This document shows positions 12,420 through 23,639 of a stretch of 64,000 nt of DNA, piece by piece (the stretch's first letter is position 1; every line of letters begins with the position of its first letter). The DNA lies in contig LNAC01000032.1 of NCBI GenBank assembly GCA_002007465.1, positions 1-64,000 on the forward strand. Reading direction: 5' to 3'. A program made the translations under genes and the position numbers. A model generated the notes under the pieces. The model was not told the DNA's origin, did not search any database, and saw only the letters and a program-made list of their open reading frames with translations. This stretch comes from Ailurus styani. Taxonomy: Eukaryota; Chordata; Mammalia; Carnivora; Ailuridae.

Positions 12420-13200
12420 ATATTTTGCCGGTAATATCCAATAGATTGATGGTGGTGTTGTGTTCAATTATGTCCTAACTATTTTCTGCCTGCTGGATCT
12501 GTCCATTTCTCATAGAGGGGTGTTGAAATCTCCAACTATAACGGTGGATTCATCTATTTCTCTTTGCACGGCTATCAGTTTTTGCTGCATGTATTTGCGG
12601 CTCTGCTGTTAGGAGCATACACATTAAGGGTTGTCATATCTTCTTAGAGAATTGGTACCATTATTATCATTTAACACCCCTCTTTATCCTTGATAATTTT
12701 CCTTGCTTTGAAGTCTTCTGTGTCTGGGATTGACATAACTCCATCTTTCTTTTGATTAGTGTAGCATGGCATATCTTTCTCCATCCCTTTATTTTTAATC
12801 TATATGTATCTTTATATTTAAGGGGTTTTCTTTTAGAAAACACATAGCTGGGTATATATTTTGATCCACTCTGACAATCCATGTATTTTAATTGGTGTAT
12901 TTAGACCACTGGTGTTTAAAGTTATTATGCATATGATTAAATTAACACGTACAATATCTATTGTTGTTTTCTATTTGTTGCCCTGTTCTTTATTCCTATT
13001 TTGTCTTCTATTATTTTTCTGCCTTTTGTGGTTTTAACTATGTATTTTGGATGATTCCATTTTCTTTCCTTCCTTAGCTTGTCGATTATACTTCTTATTT
13101 CTTTCAGTGGTTGCCCCAGACTTTGAAGTATACATTTATAGTTAATCCAAGTGCACTTTCCAATATATAGTTCAATTTAAAGGGAGTAATATTTATAATT
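12420..13200 (-). mobile_element. LINE-1 ORF2 fragment, antisense
   Basis: This is the reverse complement of the middle of L1 ORF2. Markers are 'gaggggtgttgaaatctcca' (12516-12535), 'gattagtgtagcatgg' and 'gatccactctgacaatcc'. It covers the same ORF2 stretch as 3700-4700, but is less diverged and is a separate insertion. Both ends are inside ORF2, so it is truncated on both sides. Confidence 0.85.
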
Positions 13201-14128
13201 AGAACCATAGCATATATTAATAATATTTTTACAAGCTTGAGAATAGAGTGATAAATGCCAAATTTGAGGAAGTATATGTGAGTTCAGATTGGTTTTATCA
13301 ATAGTCCTCTAAATAATTGTACCTCCACTGTATGAAAAGAAAGAAGATATTCATGAGATAATACAAAGTTAGGGATATGGGTGTTCTGAAAGAGAATCAG
13401 CTAAAGAAATTTCAACTTTTAATGTGTGCTATATTTTTTAATTTAAAAGGCTTATATTCACTGCTTAAGGGAAGATTAGAATTCAAATAGTTTCACAAAT
13501 TAAAATGTTTTATTATTATTATGAAATGTATTAGAATATTTTTGTGGCTGAACTCTAAACAGAAACTATTCCATGTATTGATGGGGGAGGATTTTGACAG
13601 CTGAGGGTCTGCAGTGTGTGTTTCTATTTTGCTGCTTTCCTTAGCACTTCAACATAATGAACCTCCTTTTCTACCAATTTGTAGTCAATGATTTCATCAG
13701 TAACTGGCAGACTACAGTTAATTTTTAGCTTTGAGGTATTTGAAATAAGTCTAGGTCAAATGGAACATGCTTAGTGAGGTGATATTCTACTTTGAATTTT
13801 GTATTTGTGGGAAAAATTTAGTTACCTTTGCTCACAGATGTGATACTTGGGTCTTAGAATATTTTTTAAGTCCAGAATCCATTAAAAAAAACAGTATGAA
13901 AGTTGTCAATAATTTTGATATGCAACAGAAATATCAGTATTTATAGTAATAAATTTTGCAAGAGAAAAGCATCTAATAATGTTTCAACAAATATACAATA
14001 ACTATATTCACCTGGATGTTTCAGTAGTAGCTTAAAGTCAATACACTTACACCGAAATCATCCCCTTCACATTATGGCCAGCTCTCTCTTCTGACAATTA
14101 ATTACCACACCGTTCTAGTTGCTGGGAA
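13201..14128. other. Unique AT-rich sequence
   Basis: I see no repeat family, RNA gene or coding pattern here. Confidence 0.55.
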
Positions 14129-14129
14129 T

Positions 14130-14345
14130 TGGGGAAGGAGACAAAGCATAAGAGACTCCTAATCTCACAAAACAAACTGAGGGTTACTGAGGGGTGGGAG
14201 GGTAGGGATAGGGTGGATGGGTTATGGACATTGGGGAGGGTTTGTGCTTTGGTAAATGCTGTGAAAGATGTAAGCCAGGTGATTCACAGACCTGTACCCC
14301 TGGGGCAAAGAATAAAAAAAATAAATAAGTGAATAAAAATTAAAA
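14130..14345 (+). mobile_element. LINE-1 3' UTR end, sense, short 5'-truncated
   Basis: Contains the L1 3' UTR sequence from 'ggagacaaagcataagagac' through 'aaactgagggttactg', the purine-rich tract, 'tggacattggggaggg' and 'cacagacctgtacccc', then an A-rich tail. Only about 200 bases of the element were inserted. It forms an inverted pair with the L1 end at 14677-14933. Confidence 0.88.
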
Positions 14346-14676
14346 AAAAAAAGAAAAGAAAGCAGTATAAAATTAAAAAAATAAATAAAAGCTTAAAAGC
14401 TACACATTATTCTTTCTAATTTCCCTCAATTCACAATAACTAAGATTTATAAGATTTCATAATAAGCCTGTTTGTTTCCATTCACACTACTTCCCATCTG
14501 ATCCCTTTCTACTACAGTTGTAGCCAAGCAGATGGGATCGTTACTACAACATGCTTTCTTCCAGCAATTTTCAACCTCGGTTTCCTTATGGAAAGGGAAG
14601 CTTTAGAATTGCTGATTCCTGATAAGGTCCACACAGTCTCAATAGGTCTAGAGCATGGCCTGGGACAAGACTTTTT

Positions 14677-14933
14677 TTTTTTTTTGAAGTTGTATATATA
14701 TATATATATTTTAATCTTTTTTTTTCAATAACACTTAATGTATTATTTGTTTTAGGGGTATAGGTCTGTGAATCATCAGTCCTACACATTTCACATACCC
14801 TCCCCAATGTCCATCACCCATCCACCCCCCCCCCCCCCCCCCCCTCCCCTCCAGCAAACCTCAATTTGTTTTCTGAGATTAAGAGTCTTTTACGGTTTGT
14901 CTCCCTCTCTGGTTTTGTCTTGTTTCATTTGGC
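14677..14933 (-). mobile_element. LINE-1 3' UTR end, antisense
   Basis: Begins with the T run of the reversed A tail, runs through (TA)n at about 14695-14710 and 'gggtataggtctgtgaatca', and ends at 'ggttttgtcttgtttcattt'. The consensus purine-rich tract has become an uninterrupted C run at about 14825-14844. The 12-base duplication 'acaagacttttt' is at 14665-14676 and 14934-14945. It is short and 5'-truncated. Confidence 0.88.
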
Positions 14934-15027
14934 ACAAGACTTTTTAAATCTCCTTAGATGATTCTAATGGGTTGAGAACTCTACCTTTATTCTGTTTTAT
15001 CTGCAGGCAGTTCTTAACTAGTTTTCT
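14834..15027 (+). repeat. Copy 1 of a duplicated ~190-base block before the gap
   Basis: Positions 14841-15027 recur base for base at 15161-15347; the seven preceding bases differ only by C against A in the poly-C edge. The block runs from the middle of the antisense L1 across its right target duplication into unique flank, and it stops exactly where the N run starts. Confidence 0.93.
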
Positions 15028-15153
15028 NNNNNNNNNNNNNNNNNNNNNNNNNNNNNNNNNNNNNNNNNNNNNNNNNNNNNNNNNNNNNNNNNNNNNNNNN
15101 NNNNNNNNNNNNNNNNNNNNNNNNNNNNNNNNNNNNNNNNNNNNNNNNNNNNN
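15028..15153. other. Assembly gap (126 N)
   Basis: A run of 126 unresolved bases. Both open frames read across it are meaningless. The adjacent poly-C and the inverted L1 ends make this a plausible place for sequencing to fail. Confidence 0.99.
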
Positions 15154-15347
15154 CCCCACCCCCCTCCCCTCCAGCAAACCTCAATTTGTTTTCTGAGATT
15201 AAGAGTCTTTTACGGTTTGTCTCCCTCTCTGGTTTTGTCTTGTTTCATTTGGCACAAGACTTTTTAAATCTCCTTAGATGATTCTAATGGGTTGAGAACT
15301 CTACCTTTATTCTGTTTTATCTGCAGGCAGTTCTTAACTAGTTTTCT
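15154..15347 (+). repeat. Copy 2 of the duplicated block after the gap
   Basis: Repeats 14834-15027 with one difference (A at 15158 inside the C tract). Unique sequence continues after 15347 with 'tagcttaaaag'. The likeliest reading is that two contigs overlapping by about 190 bases were placed next to each other instead of being merged. Confidence 0.93.
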
Positions 15348-16040
15348 TAGCTTAAAAGACCTTCACTCCTCACCCCTGCCTTTCTGAATTTTGACCAGTC
15401 TTGAAGACTTCAATTCTATCCACCACCTAATTGGCACTCCATTTAGCACCTGTACCGAAGTTAGAGCATCAGTATGAATTTGCAAGTTATTTTTCCAGCC
15501 AGATTATGTATTCTTAAGGAACAAAGACCAAAATAAGAGCTTGTTGTTCTCATCACAATGTCTAATATGGTAATAGTGATGATAATATGTCTAACAATAC
15601 AGAGGAAAAAGTATATATACACCACATGAAAGGAAAAAAATACAGTCTTCAAGATTACAGTAGTATTTCTAAACTTTATTGATTTCTAAATTATGTGTCC
15701 TTGCATAAAGTGACTTATATTATAAAGCATTAGTACTAACTTGTAATGACTAGTACTAAAATCTGAATATTAAGTATCTCGATCATTCTAATTATTTGTT
15801 AATACTTATAAAATAAAATCCTTATCAAATATAATTAATTTGTGTTTTGTCTACATCTTCAGTCCTTGATTTAACAGTACATTTGGCAAATGTAGTTTTT
15901 TGTTCTATCAAAGTAAATGAAAAGGAAGCTTTTAAGATCAAAGAGTACAAAATTTCAGAACTACTGATGAAAAATATGTAATTGAATGGCTAGAAATAAA
16001 ATTATGAGTCATACTTTAGGATGATGTAAATTACTGTGAG
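15348..16040. other. Unique AT-rich sequence
   Basis: No repeat or coding pattern is recognised between the gap region and the next L1. Confidence 0.55.
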
Positions 16041-16053
16041 AATTAAATGAAGG

Positions 16054-16475
16054 TACATATATACAATGGAATATAATGCATCCATCAAAAAATGAAATCT
16101 TGCCATTTGCAATGATGTGGATGGAACTAAAGGGTATTATGCTGAGTGAAATAAGTCAGTCGGAGAGAGATAATTATCATATTATCTCACTGATACATGG
16201 AATTTAAGAAACAAGGGAGAATATCATAGGGGAAGAGAGGGAAAAAATGAAAGAAGATGAAACAGGAAGGGAGACAAACTACAAGAGACTCTTAATCTTA
16301 GGAAACAAACTGAGGGTTGCTGGGAGGGGGAGCAGGTGGGGGAATGGGGTAGGTGAGGGACATTGGGAAGGGTATGTGTTTTGGTGAACTCTGGGTGTTG
16401 TATAAGACTGATGAATCACAGACATGTACCCCTGAAACATATATTATATGTTAATTAAAATTATGTTAATTAAAA
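16054..16475 (+). mobile_element. Young LINE-1 3' end, sense
   Basis: Close to the carnivore L1 consensus: end of ORF2 ('ggaatataatgcatccatca', 'gatgtggatggaactaaagg') and the complete 3' UTR to an A-rich tail. A perfect 13-base duplication 'aattaaatgaagg' lies at 16041-16053 and 16476-16488. It is 5'-truncated to about 420 bases, and the low divergence and intact duplication suggest a fairly recent insertion. Confidence 0.93.
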
Positions 16476-16488
16476 AATTAAATGAAGG

Positions 16489-16895
16489 GTTTTTTATAGC
16501 TGTTTACTCATATATATTTACATTTGCATAAGCACAGCTCATACAAAGAATTATCATTCTTTTCAAGTTGTCCATGCGACTTGTATACAGCACAAAAAGT
16601 AAACAAATGGAATCTTGATATATATTTTTTCAAAAAAGTGACAACTTAAAAGCTCAGTAATTTTTTATAAGAATATGTCAAATTTCACCTAAGTTACAGA
16701 AAAAAAATCTGTGCTTAATACACATAAAACCCATTTTATTTAACTCTTGGATGAGGAATATTGCCAAAATATTTGAGGCATAGATAACCACAGGTGGGGA
16801 AGAAATTAAACAATTTATCTGCATATCTAGGTAGTCTTTAACCTATGTAATATAAAAATATGTAATATAAAAATATAAAAAATAACCTAAGTAAT
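16489..16895. other. Unique AT-rich sequence
   Basis: Nothing recognised. A short direct repeat of 'taatataaaaatat' occurs three times at about 16848-16905. Confidence 0.5.
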
Positions 16896-16899
16896 ATAA

Positions 16900-17115
16900 A
16901 AATATTTTTAAAAGCTCAAAAATTCATTTAATAAATAATTATTGAGATTTTAAAGTGGTTAACAAGGGGTAAAACCAGATATTTCTGGATGTACAATAGA
17001 ACATAATCCCAGCTTCCATGAGTATAATATCTAGCAGGATAAATTATATAAAATTTGTATCCAAATATCCATAATACAGTAAATGGTGATAAGTGCCATA
17101 AGAAAGATTTGCTTA
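16900..17115 (-). mobile_element. Probable L2 3' end relic, antisense
   Basis: The order 'attcatttaataaataattattgag', then 'atcccagcttccatgagtataatatctagcag', then 'tggtgataagtgccataag' follows the reverse complement of an L2 3' region. Divergence is high. Confidence 0.45.
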
Positions 17116-20100
17116 AATTATACACTATTTAAAAGTTCAGAGAGATTGCTGTCAATCTCTTTTGTATCAGACAGTTAAGTCAAGAAACCTGGCTCTAATT
17201 CTTGATGTAATAGTAATCTAATATGCTTCATTTGAAAAGTAACAACTTCTCCCTTGTTCCTGTCCCCATCTGTATTTTCTTCGATATATTCCTATGTTTG
17301 GTATAAAGTTGTTATAATAAATGCTTTGTCAATTTTATTAATTATGATGATGCTAGCTGCTGAAACAAATAAACCCCAAATTATGGTGGCTTACTCATTC
17401 ACATGAAGTCCAAAAAGGATGTTCTTAAGCAGTGGAAGCCGTTCAGACGTTCAACTGTCTTTCATTTCACTTCATTTCACATACATCCCCCAAGGGTTAT
17501 GCTGAGAGTGACCTCCATTCCAAAGAGCCAAAGGGAAAGAAGATGGGAAATTCACCTAAGAGAGTTTCTTATACCAGGTTCTTGTGCCAGGCTTGTCAAG
17601 GTTCGTCTTTTAGGCATTAGCTAAAACTTAGTCACATGATAAAACCAAATTGCAAGAGAGGTTTGGGAATAAACAGCAAGTCACTGTTTTGATTACATTT
17701 ATGAGTCCAATAAGAGCATGGAATCTTATAAAGATTCCAATTTTTTTCCTGACACTGAATGCTTGCTTTATAGACCTGAGCGTTTGTTATTAGCATATCC
17801 ATTTTTATCCCCACCTCCCAGATTGTTCTAGGAAAAAAACAATGTCCGTAGGAAGCATTACTACTGTTACTATTCTGTGAATATAGCCACAATTTTCTAG
17901 ACTCCTGGTTTCAGTATTTATTAAAAATGCCCTACTCTCCTTCATTTTTCAAAGTTACCAGCATGGTCCCTGGCCAGTTACTCAAACACCTGGTGAGTAC
18001 CTTTGTGCTGATTTCACTGTTTTGAGACACAAGTTTCAAAGAACTCTAATGACTGTTCATGAACTTTGTTAGTTAGCTGTGGCCTGGGCCTAGTTAAATT
18101 GCATTTGAATCTCATCCTGCTGGTCTTTAAAATACAGATACGTGTTTAGTTATTCCCCTGAAGAGTTACTCTGCCAGTTGCCAAACAGAGTGAACTGACA
18201 ATGACATTCACTTCTAGGAAATTAACCTCCAAATTTTTTAATGTAATGCTTCCAGAGTCCCACTTCAAGAACTTGGGGGAAAATGTATTGAAAACTGTCT
18301 GCCTATTTTGGCCAATATACAAAACTTGCTCTCATTCAGGACCTTTTTCTGTATGTGTGTAGGTTTTCCAGTTGGTTTTCAGTTATTACTTGAACCATTA
18401 GCAGTTTGACATGAAAATGTCAACAAATGCCCTTTGCAACTGGATCATCCTTCACTGTGTGTATGAAATACTGAATTCAAAATATTTTGTTAATTAGACG
18501 TAAATTATTTCTACAAATTCAGTAGTAGGATAACTCTGAAAGCAAATGTCTTTTAATCCAATCAGCTGTGGCCCTTGTGAATGGTGCAAAGATCAAAGTG
18601 ACTCAAATGTCTGTGTCTTTGTAGAACATAAGTACCACAGCTGATCTGTTGGATCAAAAGAATATTTTCACCTCACTTCTGCATTGCTACATGTAGACAT
18701 AGCTTTACTTATGTTTAGAGACTTAGCATCATTTTGGTTATTTGCCTGAATTTTCAAGTAAAGTTAGAACACCCAAATTCAATATAGTGAGATTAGAAAG
18801 AAAGAAATCGTATTATAGAGCAAGAACAGTATTTCCAAGTTTTACAATGATGACCCACTTTGTTTCCATTGAAAAAATACCAACATTCACAGGTTGGTGT
18901 TCATCTTCGAATTTTGAATTTATTTGTTATCATTCATTGAGTGTTATCTGCAAATTCACAAATATTATGCTGTTTTCAGAATCACCAAGACAAAGTCGGT
19001 TTATATAAGTTGTTCTTTAGTCAAGTTCAAAATATACACGACACATATTAATCTCTCTTAAAGACAAAACTCTACAGGTAGGTACCATCCATAAGACACT
19101 TTGGTAGAATACAACCAACAGTTACCAACAAAATTGCTTCAGGTAGGGATTCTGTCTAGTTAACCTGAGTTATGACCATAGAAGCTGGAAGTATATTTGT
19201 AACTTAAAGGCACAGTAGCTTAATTAGTGGTTAACTTCCAGCTTGTTAACTTCATATCCTCATTTCATAAAGACATTGACTGCACCACAATTCTTTTTGT
19301 TTAGCTTAGTATAATCTGAAATTTTACATTCCAACCTCTAAGTCTGATAAAAATATCTAATGTTAGGGGATCTAGTTGTAGCTTAGTAGCTTAATGTAAG
19401 ATAAAGCCCCTTAACCACCATTCACAGGATACACTGAATTCTATTTTTAAACATCTTCATTTAGGTAAAATCACTGTATTTAAATTGCATAATTTGATAA
19501 GTTATAACATTTAGCTGAAGTTATCACTAAAATGAAATGGATGAATTTATCCACCAACCCCAAGTCTATCTCCAGGCCACTTGTACTCCCTCCACACCTC
19601 CCTGTCCTCCTTCCAAAACAACCACTGCTCCTACTCTGTTATCTGTTCACTCTGAATATTTTTTTAATCATGAAAAATATGTCCTTTCAAAACCTCTGAT
19701 CATTTGTTATTTTATTTCAAAGTTTAGTAAAAACCTAAGAAATGTTGTAATATTCCTAAGTAATATTCTAGATCTCATCAAAATCAAATAATTAAAGGAT
19801 AGCCAAATAAATACAAAATGCTAAAAGCTGAAATATAGACAGAGATCCTCTATTTGAAAAGCAGCTATGGATCGCACAGAATTGTCTAAAGTAGAGGGAA
19901 AAGATTTTGGTACAAACCCAGGGCTGGGTAGACCACAGAGCTCTCCCAGTCATCTCTAACACTCAACTAATTTTATCCTCCAAGTTAATGAGTGCAAATA
20001 TTACTTTCAAACTTCTAGGGAAGGAAAAATATTTTTTCACAGCTAACTAATCCACCAGTTAGTGACCTGGTTTTATATTTAATACTAAAAATTCATTAGT

Positions 20101-20560
20101 TTTCTCTTCTCTAAGACATTACTCTCTCCAAGTTTGTTTTACATAATTTTCCATCATAAAACAATACATTTTCATTGTGGGATATTTGAAATAGAAAATA
20201 AAAAACAAAACCAAAAAAAGAAAAATTGCTCATGTACTCCTGATCTACAAATAGCACTCTTAATTGGGTATATTGCCTTTTTCTGTGCTTGAATTTTTGC
20301 TTTTGGATTCTAGCATGAGTGCCATACTATGTTACCTTCTCTTTTGAAAAATGAAGTTAAATATAAAGACTTATTCTTATAAATTATAAATATAGAAATT
20401 GGCTTTACACTTTCTAATATTAATTTGTATAAGAAGTTTTTTATTTAGAAGTCTCTTCTCATTCACGACAATTTTTTTAGAAGATACTCCTTATAAGAGA
20501 ATCAACAATTCTAGACATTTCCTTCAGAAAACTACAAAATGTTGAATAAGTATACTACCT
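17116..20560. other. Long, mostly unique block
   Basis: No gene is recognised. The piece at about 17330-17640 ('aaccccaaattatggtggct') resembles the start of an old DNA-transposon or LTR relic, but I could not assign a family. The part at about 18100-18700 looks like conserved noncoding sequence: it is free of repeats and holds homeodomain-type 'taattaga' and TCF/LEF-type 'agatcaaag' motifs. An inverted repeat 'aagctggaagt' / 'acttccagctt' lies at about 19182 and 19237. Open frames reach 88 codons (18742-19008) without coding character. Confidence 0.5.
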
Positions 20561-20574
20561 TGAATACATCTGTG

Positions 20575-20905
20575 GTAGTCATTAGTGCTGTTCCCCAAAT
20601 ATTTCTGGCTCTTCACCATTTGGGGAAACAACTGGACTGAACCTCCTGGACTTCTTGTTATTAGTGAGACCCATGTGACTGTTTCTGACCAATGTGTCAT
20701 GAACAGAAGTAATATGTACTTTTTCTGGGCTAACCAGCTAAATGCTTATGTGTGCCCTTCCAGAGCTTCTTGCCCCGGGCTATTGGAACCAGCAATATTT
20801 CTGACATTGCTGCTCTTCTAGCCTGAGCCCCAAGAAGACACTTGTAAAAGAGCCCACAACCAATGCACCATGAACCTGTTGCATGGATAAGAAACAAGGC
20901 TGCTT
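20575..20905. mobile_element. Ancient interspersed repeat, family not assigned
   Basis: The order 'ccccaaatatttctggctc', 'ggggaaacaactgg', 'cccatgtgactg', 'gaccaatgtgtcatgaacag', 'gcctgagccccaagaaga' matches a medium-copy mammalian repeat that I know by sequence but cannot name with confidence. Its recognisable terminal part with 'aagccactgag' is lost. Confidence 0.45.
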
Positions 20906-21309
20906 TTTATAATTCACAAAGGACATTGGAGCAATTACAGCAACATATCTTAGTCTATTCTAATTTATTTTACACCATCTTTCTAATTTTTTCCACCAAT
21001 TCCTAGTTTATTCAATTTTGACTCCTCATTGGTAACTAATTGTCTGAATACAGCTAACCTTCTTGTATATATCTTAAAATAACTGCAAAGGCAGTTGTGC
21101 AATGAGTATGCCAAAAGAAAAGATATAATTATTTCTGATGGTTTTAAGCTTGGTGATAAAAAGAGAGTAAAAGTTAGAGTCAGGAGCTTCCTTTGAGTCT
21201 GCAATAATTTTTGTAAAGTCCTTATATTTAGAAAAATATTTACTGTGAGGTGAAATGGTGAAATATGGTGATTTATGGATAAAGATTTAAAATAATGGAT
21301 GGAGTTCAT

Positions 21310-21448
21310 ACATTTACACACATACACAAATACATAGATATACATACACACACATAAACACACACACCTATAGGTACACACATATATATATGTAATACAT
21401 ACACATCCACATACATATGTGTGTGTGTGTGTGTGTGTGTGTACACAC
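21310..21448. repeat. CA-rich then (TG)n compound microsatellite
   Basis: Interrupted CA/TA repeats (21310-21415) are followed by a clean (TG)n run (about 21418-21442). The two halves are complementary and can pair. The 186-codon open frame read across it on the minus strand is a by-product of the repeat. Confidence 0.85.
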
Positions 21449-22540
21449 AATTCCCCAATTAGTGCATATGAAAATTTTTTATTCTGTATGGAAATGAGTA
21501 AGTCTTCTAAAATCAGCATGATGGCACCATTCTGGCAGCCCATTCCTTTGCAATTCCATTAAAAAAACAAAAACAAAAACATGCCAGTTGGTGGGAGCTA
21601 TCCACTCATCAGGCTGCCCTCCTGGAAATGGGCTTGGCTGTGAGGCCCCTGACAACTCCACACACATGAGTCTTGGAGCTCCTCTGGGCATCTGATGTGG
21701 GACAAAGGGAAGTGTTAGTGATTGGAAAGCAGCCCCAAGGGGAGAACAAGAAATAGGAACAGTGCCGAAAAATGAGTCTTAGTCTGGGCTTGGAGTATCT
21801 CTTCTTCCCAGACAAACCACCAGCTCTTGCCAATACCAGCTACCAGAGGGAAACTTCAAACATTTTGAAGAAGGCTCTCCAACCCACCCTCATGGGGTTC
21901 ACTAGAGTGATAAGCTATGTCCATGACTTGAGAAGATAATTATCAAGGAAGAAAGACCCACTCAAAAGTTATATAAAGTGATAAGTACTCCTTTAGAGAT
22001 AAGCTGCTTTGTCCTACAAAGTCAAAGCCTACACTCTTGATGCAGTTCCTACATAGGGACATTGACAACAGCAACACCGTGTCCTGTAACAGACACCTTG
22101 CATTGATTTTTTTTTAAATTCTTCCTGAAGACACACCAGACCCAGAAGGCATAAAGGACAGAATGCTCCTATCAACGCCCATTTCAACAGCATGCACTGG
22201 AGCTACTGTTGTCAGATTTGACTATGCATAGAACCATCTCCAGAATATTTCGTAATGGGTCGCTGGCAACTCAGTATCTGAGAAGTACTTCAGGTGGTTT
22301 CCGCAGACCAAAGCTTGGGAAACACAAAATTAGAGACCACTCAAAAGCATCCTCATCTCTTTTGATAGAAAGTCTCGTTAACTAAGCAGGGAAATGATAT
22401 GAAATCCTGGGGGTTTCCCGTTGTTGGAAAAGAAAAATTTAATGCTTGTTTTCCTTTATATCTATTGGCCCCTTTGTGACTGGGAGATAGAGGGTAAATT
22501 TCAGAGCCAGGTTCTTTTCAATAGTAAGGAGAGATCTTTA
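21449..22540. other. Mixed-composition unique sequence
   Basis: Somewhat more GC than its surroundings (21600-22340). The piece at about 22200-22330 ('cagaccaaagcttgggaaac' at 22305) resembles the end of a MER5/MER58-type hAT relic, but too little remains to be sure. No coding pattern was found. Confidence 0.4.
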
Positions 22541-22547
22541 AAAATTG

Positions 22548-22755
22548 TTCTAAGGACTTTACATGTATTAATTTTGTGTAAGTTTTTATTTAATCTTTGC
22601 AACAACTCTAAAGATAAGTACTACTATGATCACCATTACCACACAGGGAACTGGGGAGTGGAGAATGCAAGTAACTTGTCCAGGGTCACATAGGTAGTAG
22701 GTGGAGAGCCAGGATTCCAAAGTAGGCATTTCTACACTCAAGTCCATGTTCTCAC
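22548..22755 (-). mobile_element. MIR relic, antisense
   Basis: Reverse complement of the MIR consensus: 'ctttacatgtattaattttg', 'aagataagtactactatgat', 'caagtaacttgtccagggtc', 'ggagagccaggattcc'. It covers most of the element. Confidence 0.75.
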
Positions 22756-22760
22756 TCACT

Positions 22761-22772
22761 GCGGTGCACCGC
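22761..22772. repeat. Perfect GC palindrome
   Basis: The 12 bases 'gcggtgcaccgc' are their own reverse complement and retain two CpG. Seen directly; no function is implied. Confidence 0.7.
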
Positions 22773-22911
22773 TACGGAACACATAAACAGAGATGGCAGC
22801 TGCTAACAATAAACACAGGGCGTGGCCCCAGCACTTTGTCCAGTACAGCTCTGTCAACAGGAGTGTTCAAAAATTATAATGTAGCCATACATTTGAAATA
22901 CCTGGCTACTT

Positions 22912-23098
22912 TGAGGCAGGAGTTTCCAATTTGGTTACACAGTAAAATAACCTGAGGTGCTTTTAAAAAAATTCCAGCGTCCCAGCTCCACCACAGGCAA
23001 ATGAAATCATAATATCTAAGGATAAAGCCTGGCATAAGTGCTTTTTAAAGGTTCCCCAGGTAATTGTAACATGACACCGTTCCATTGGAGAGTGAAAA
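22912..23098 (+). mobile_element. MER5A-like hAT-Charlie DNA transposon relic
   Basis: Matches the layout of a MER5A element: 'ggagtttccaatttggttac', 'ataacctgaggtgctttt', 'ccagctccaccacaggcaaa', 'ggttccccaggtaattg', and a decayed terminal inverted repeat. Non-autonomous and ancient. Confidence 0.65.
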
Positions 23099-23394
23099 AC
23101 ATGTATTTACTTAAATACATATTTACTTAAAAGCATTTACTTAAAATGTTTAAACATACACATGTCTTTTCAGATTCTCTCCTTTTGCTTTGCTTTGCTT
23201 TAGGAGAATGAAAGCAAGTTTACTAAATATGTCACATATAGTTTGTGCAGTGCTGTGCAGTGAACTGAATTTAAATGATACTCAATTACAAATATGTGTG
23301 TAGTTATAAATTTATTCAAAGTTTTATTTGTTGCATTATTAAAAGAAAATCGGTGATAATGATCTGGCAAACCAATTATTTAGAATAATAATTA

Positions 23395-23540
23395 ATTAGT
23401 ATGATGAGAGTAATGGATGTGTTAATTAACACATGGTAATTGTTACACAATGTATACATCTACCAAACGATCACATTGTATACCTTAAATATGCACAATT
23501 CTATTTGTCAGTTATACCTCAGTAAAGCTAGAAAAAATTA
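23395..23540 (+). mobile_element. Old LINE-1 3' terminus, sense
   Basis: Wording 'gttacacaatgtatacatct', 'accaaacgatcacattgtat' and 'gtcagttatacctcagtaaa' is the 3' end of an old L1M subfamily, followed by an A-rich end. Confidence 0.7.
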
Positions 23541-23639
23541 GAGTGAGGACTACTGAATCATTCAGAACTCACTGTATCCTGATTTACTAATTTTGAATAC
23601 CTTCCCTTTATTCAAAGGTAAACCATGATTATTTTAGAG

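Noticed and set aside
14944..15196. Open frames on both strands across the gap
   Set aside because: Most residues are unknown because they cover N; the openness is an artefact.
20983..21543. 186-codon open frame on the minus strand, the longest in the window
   Set aside because: Its middle is translated CA/TG microsatellite, which lacks stops in this frame; the flanks show no domain or signal.
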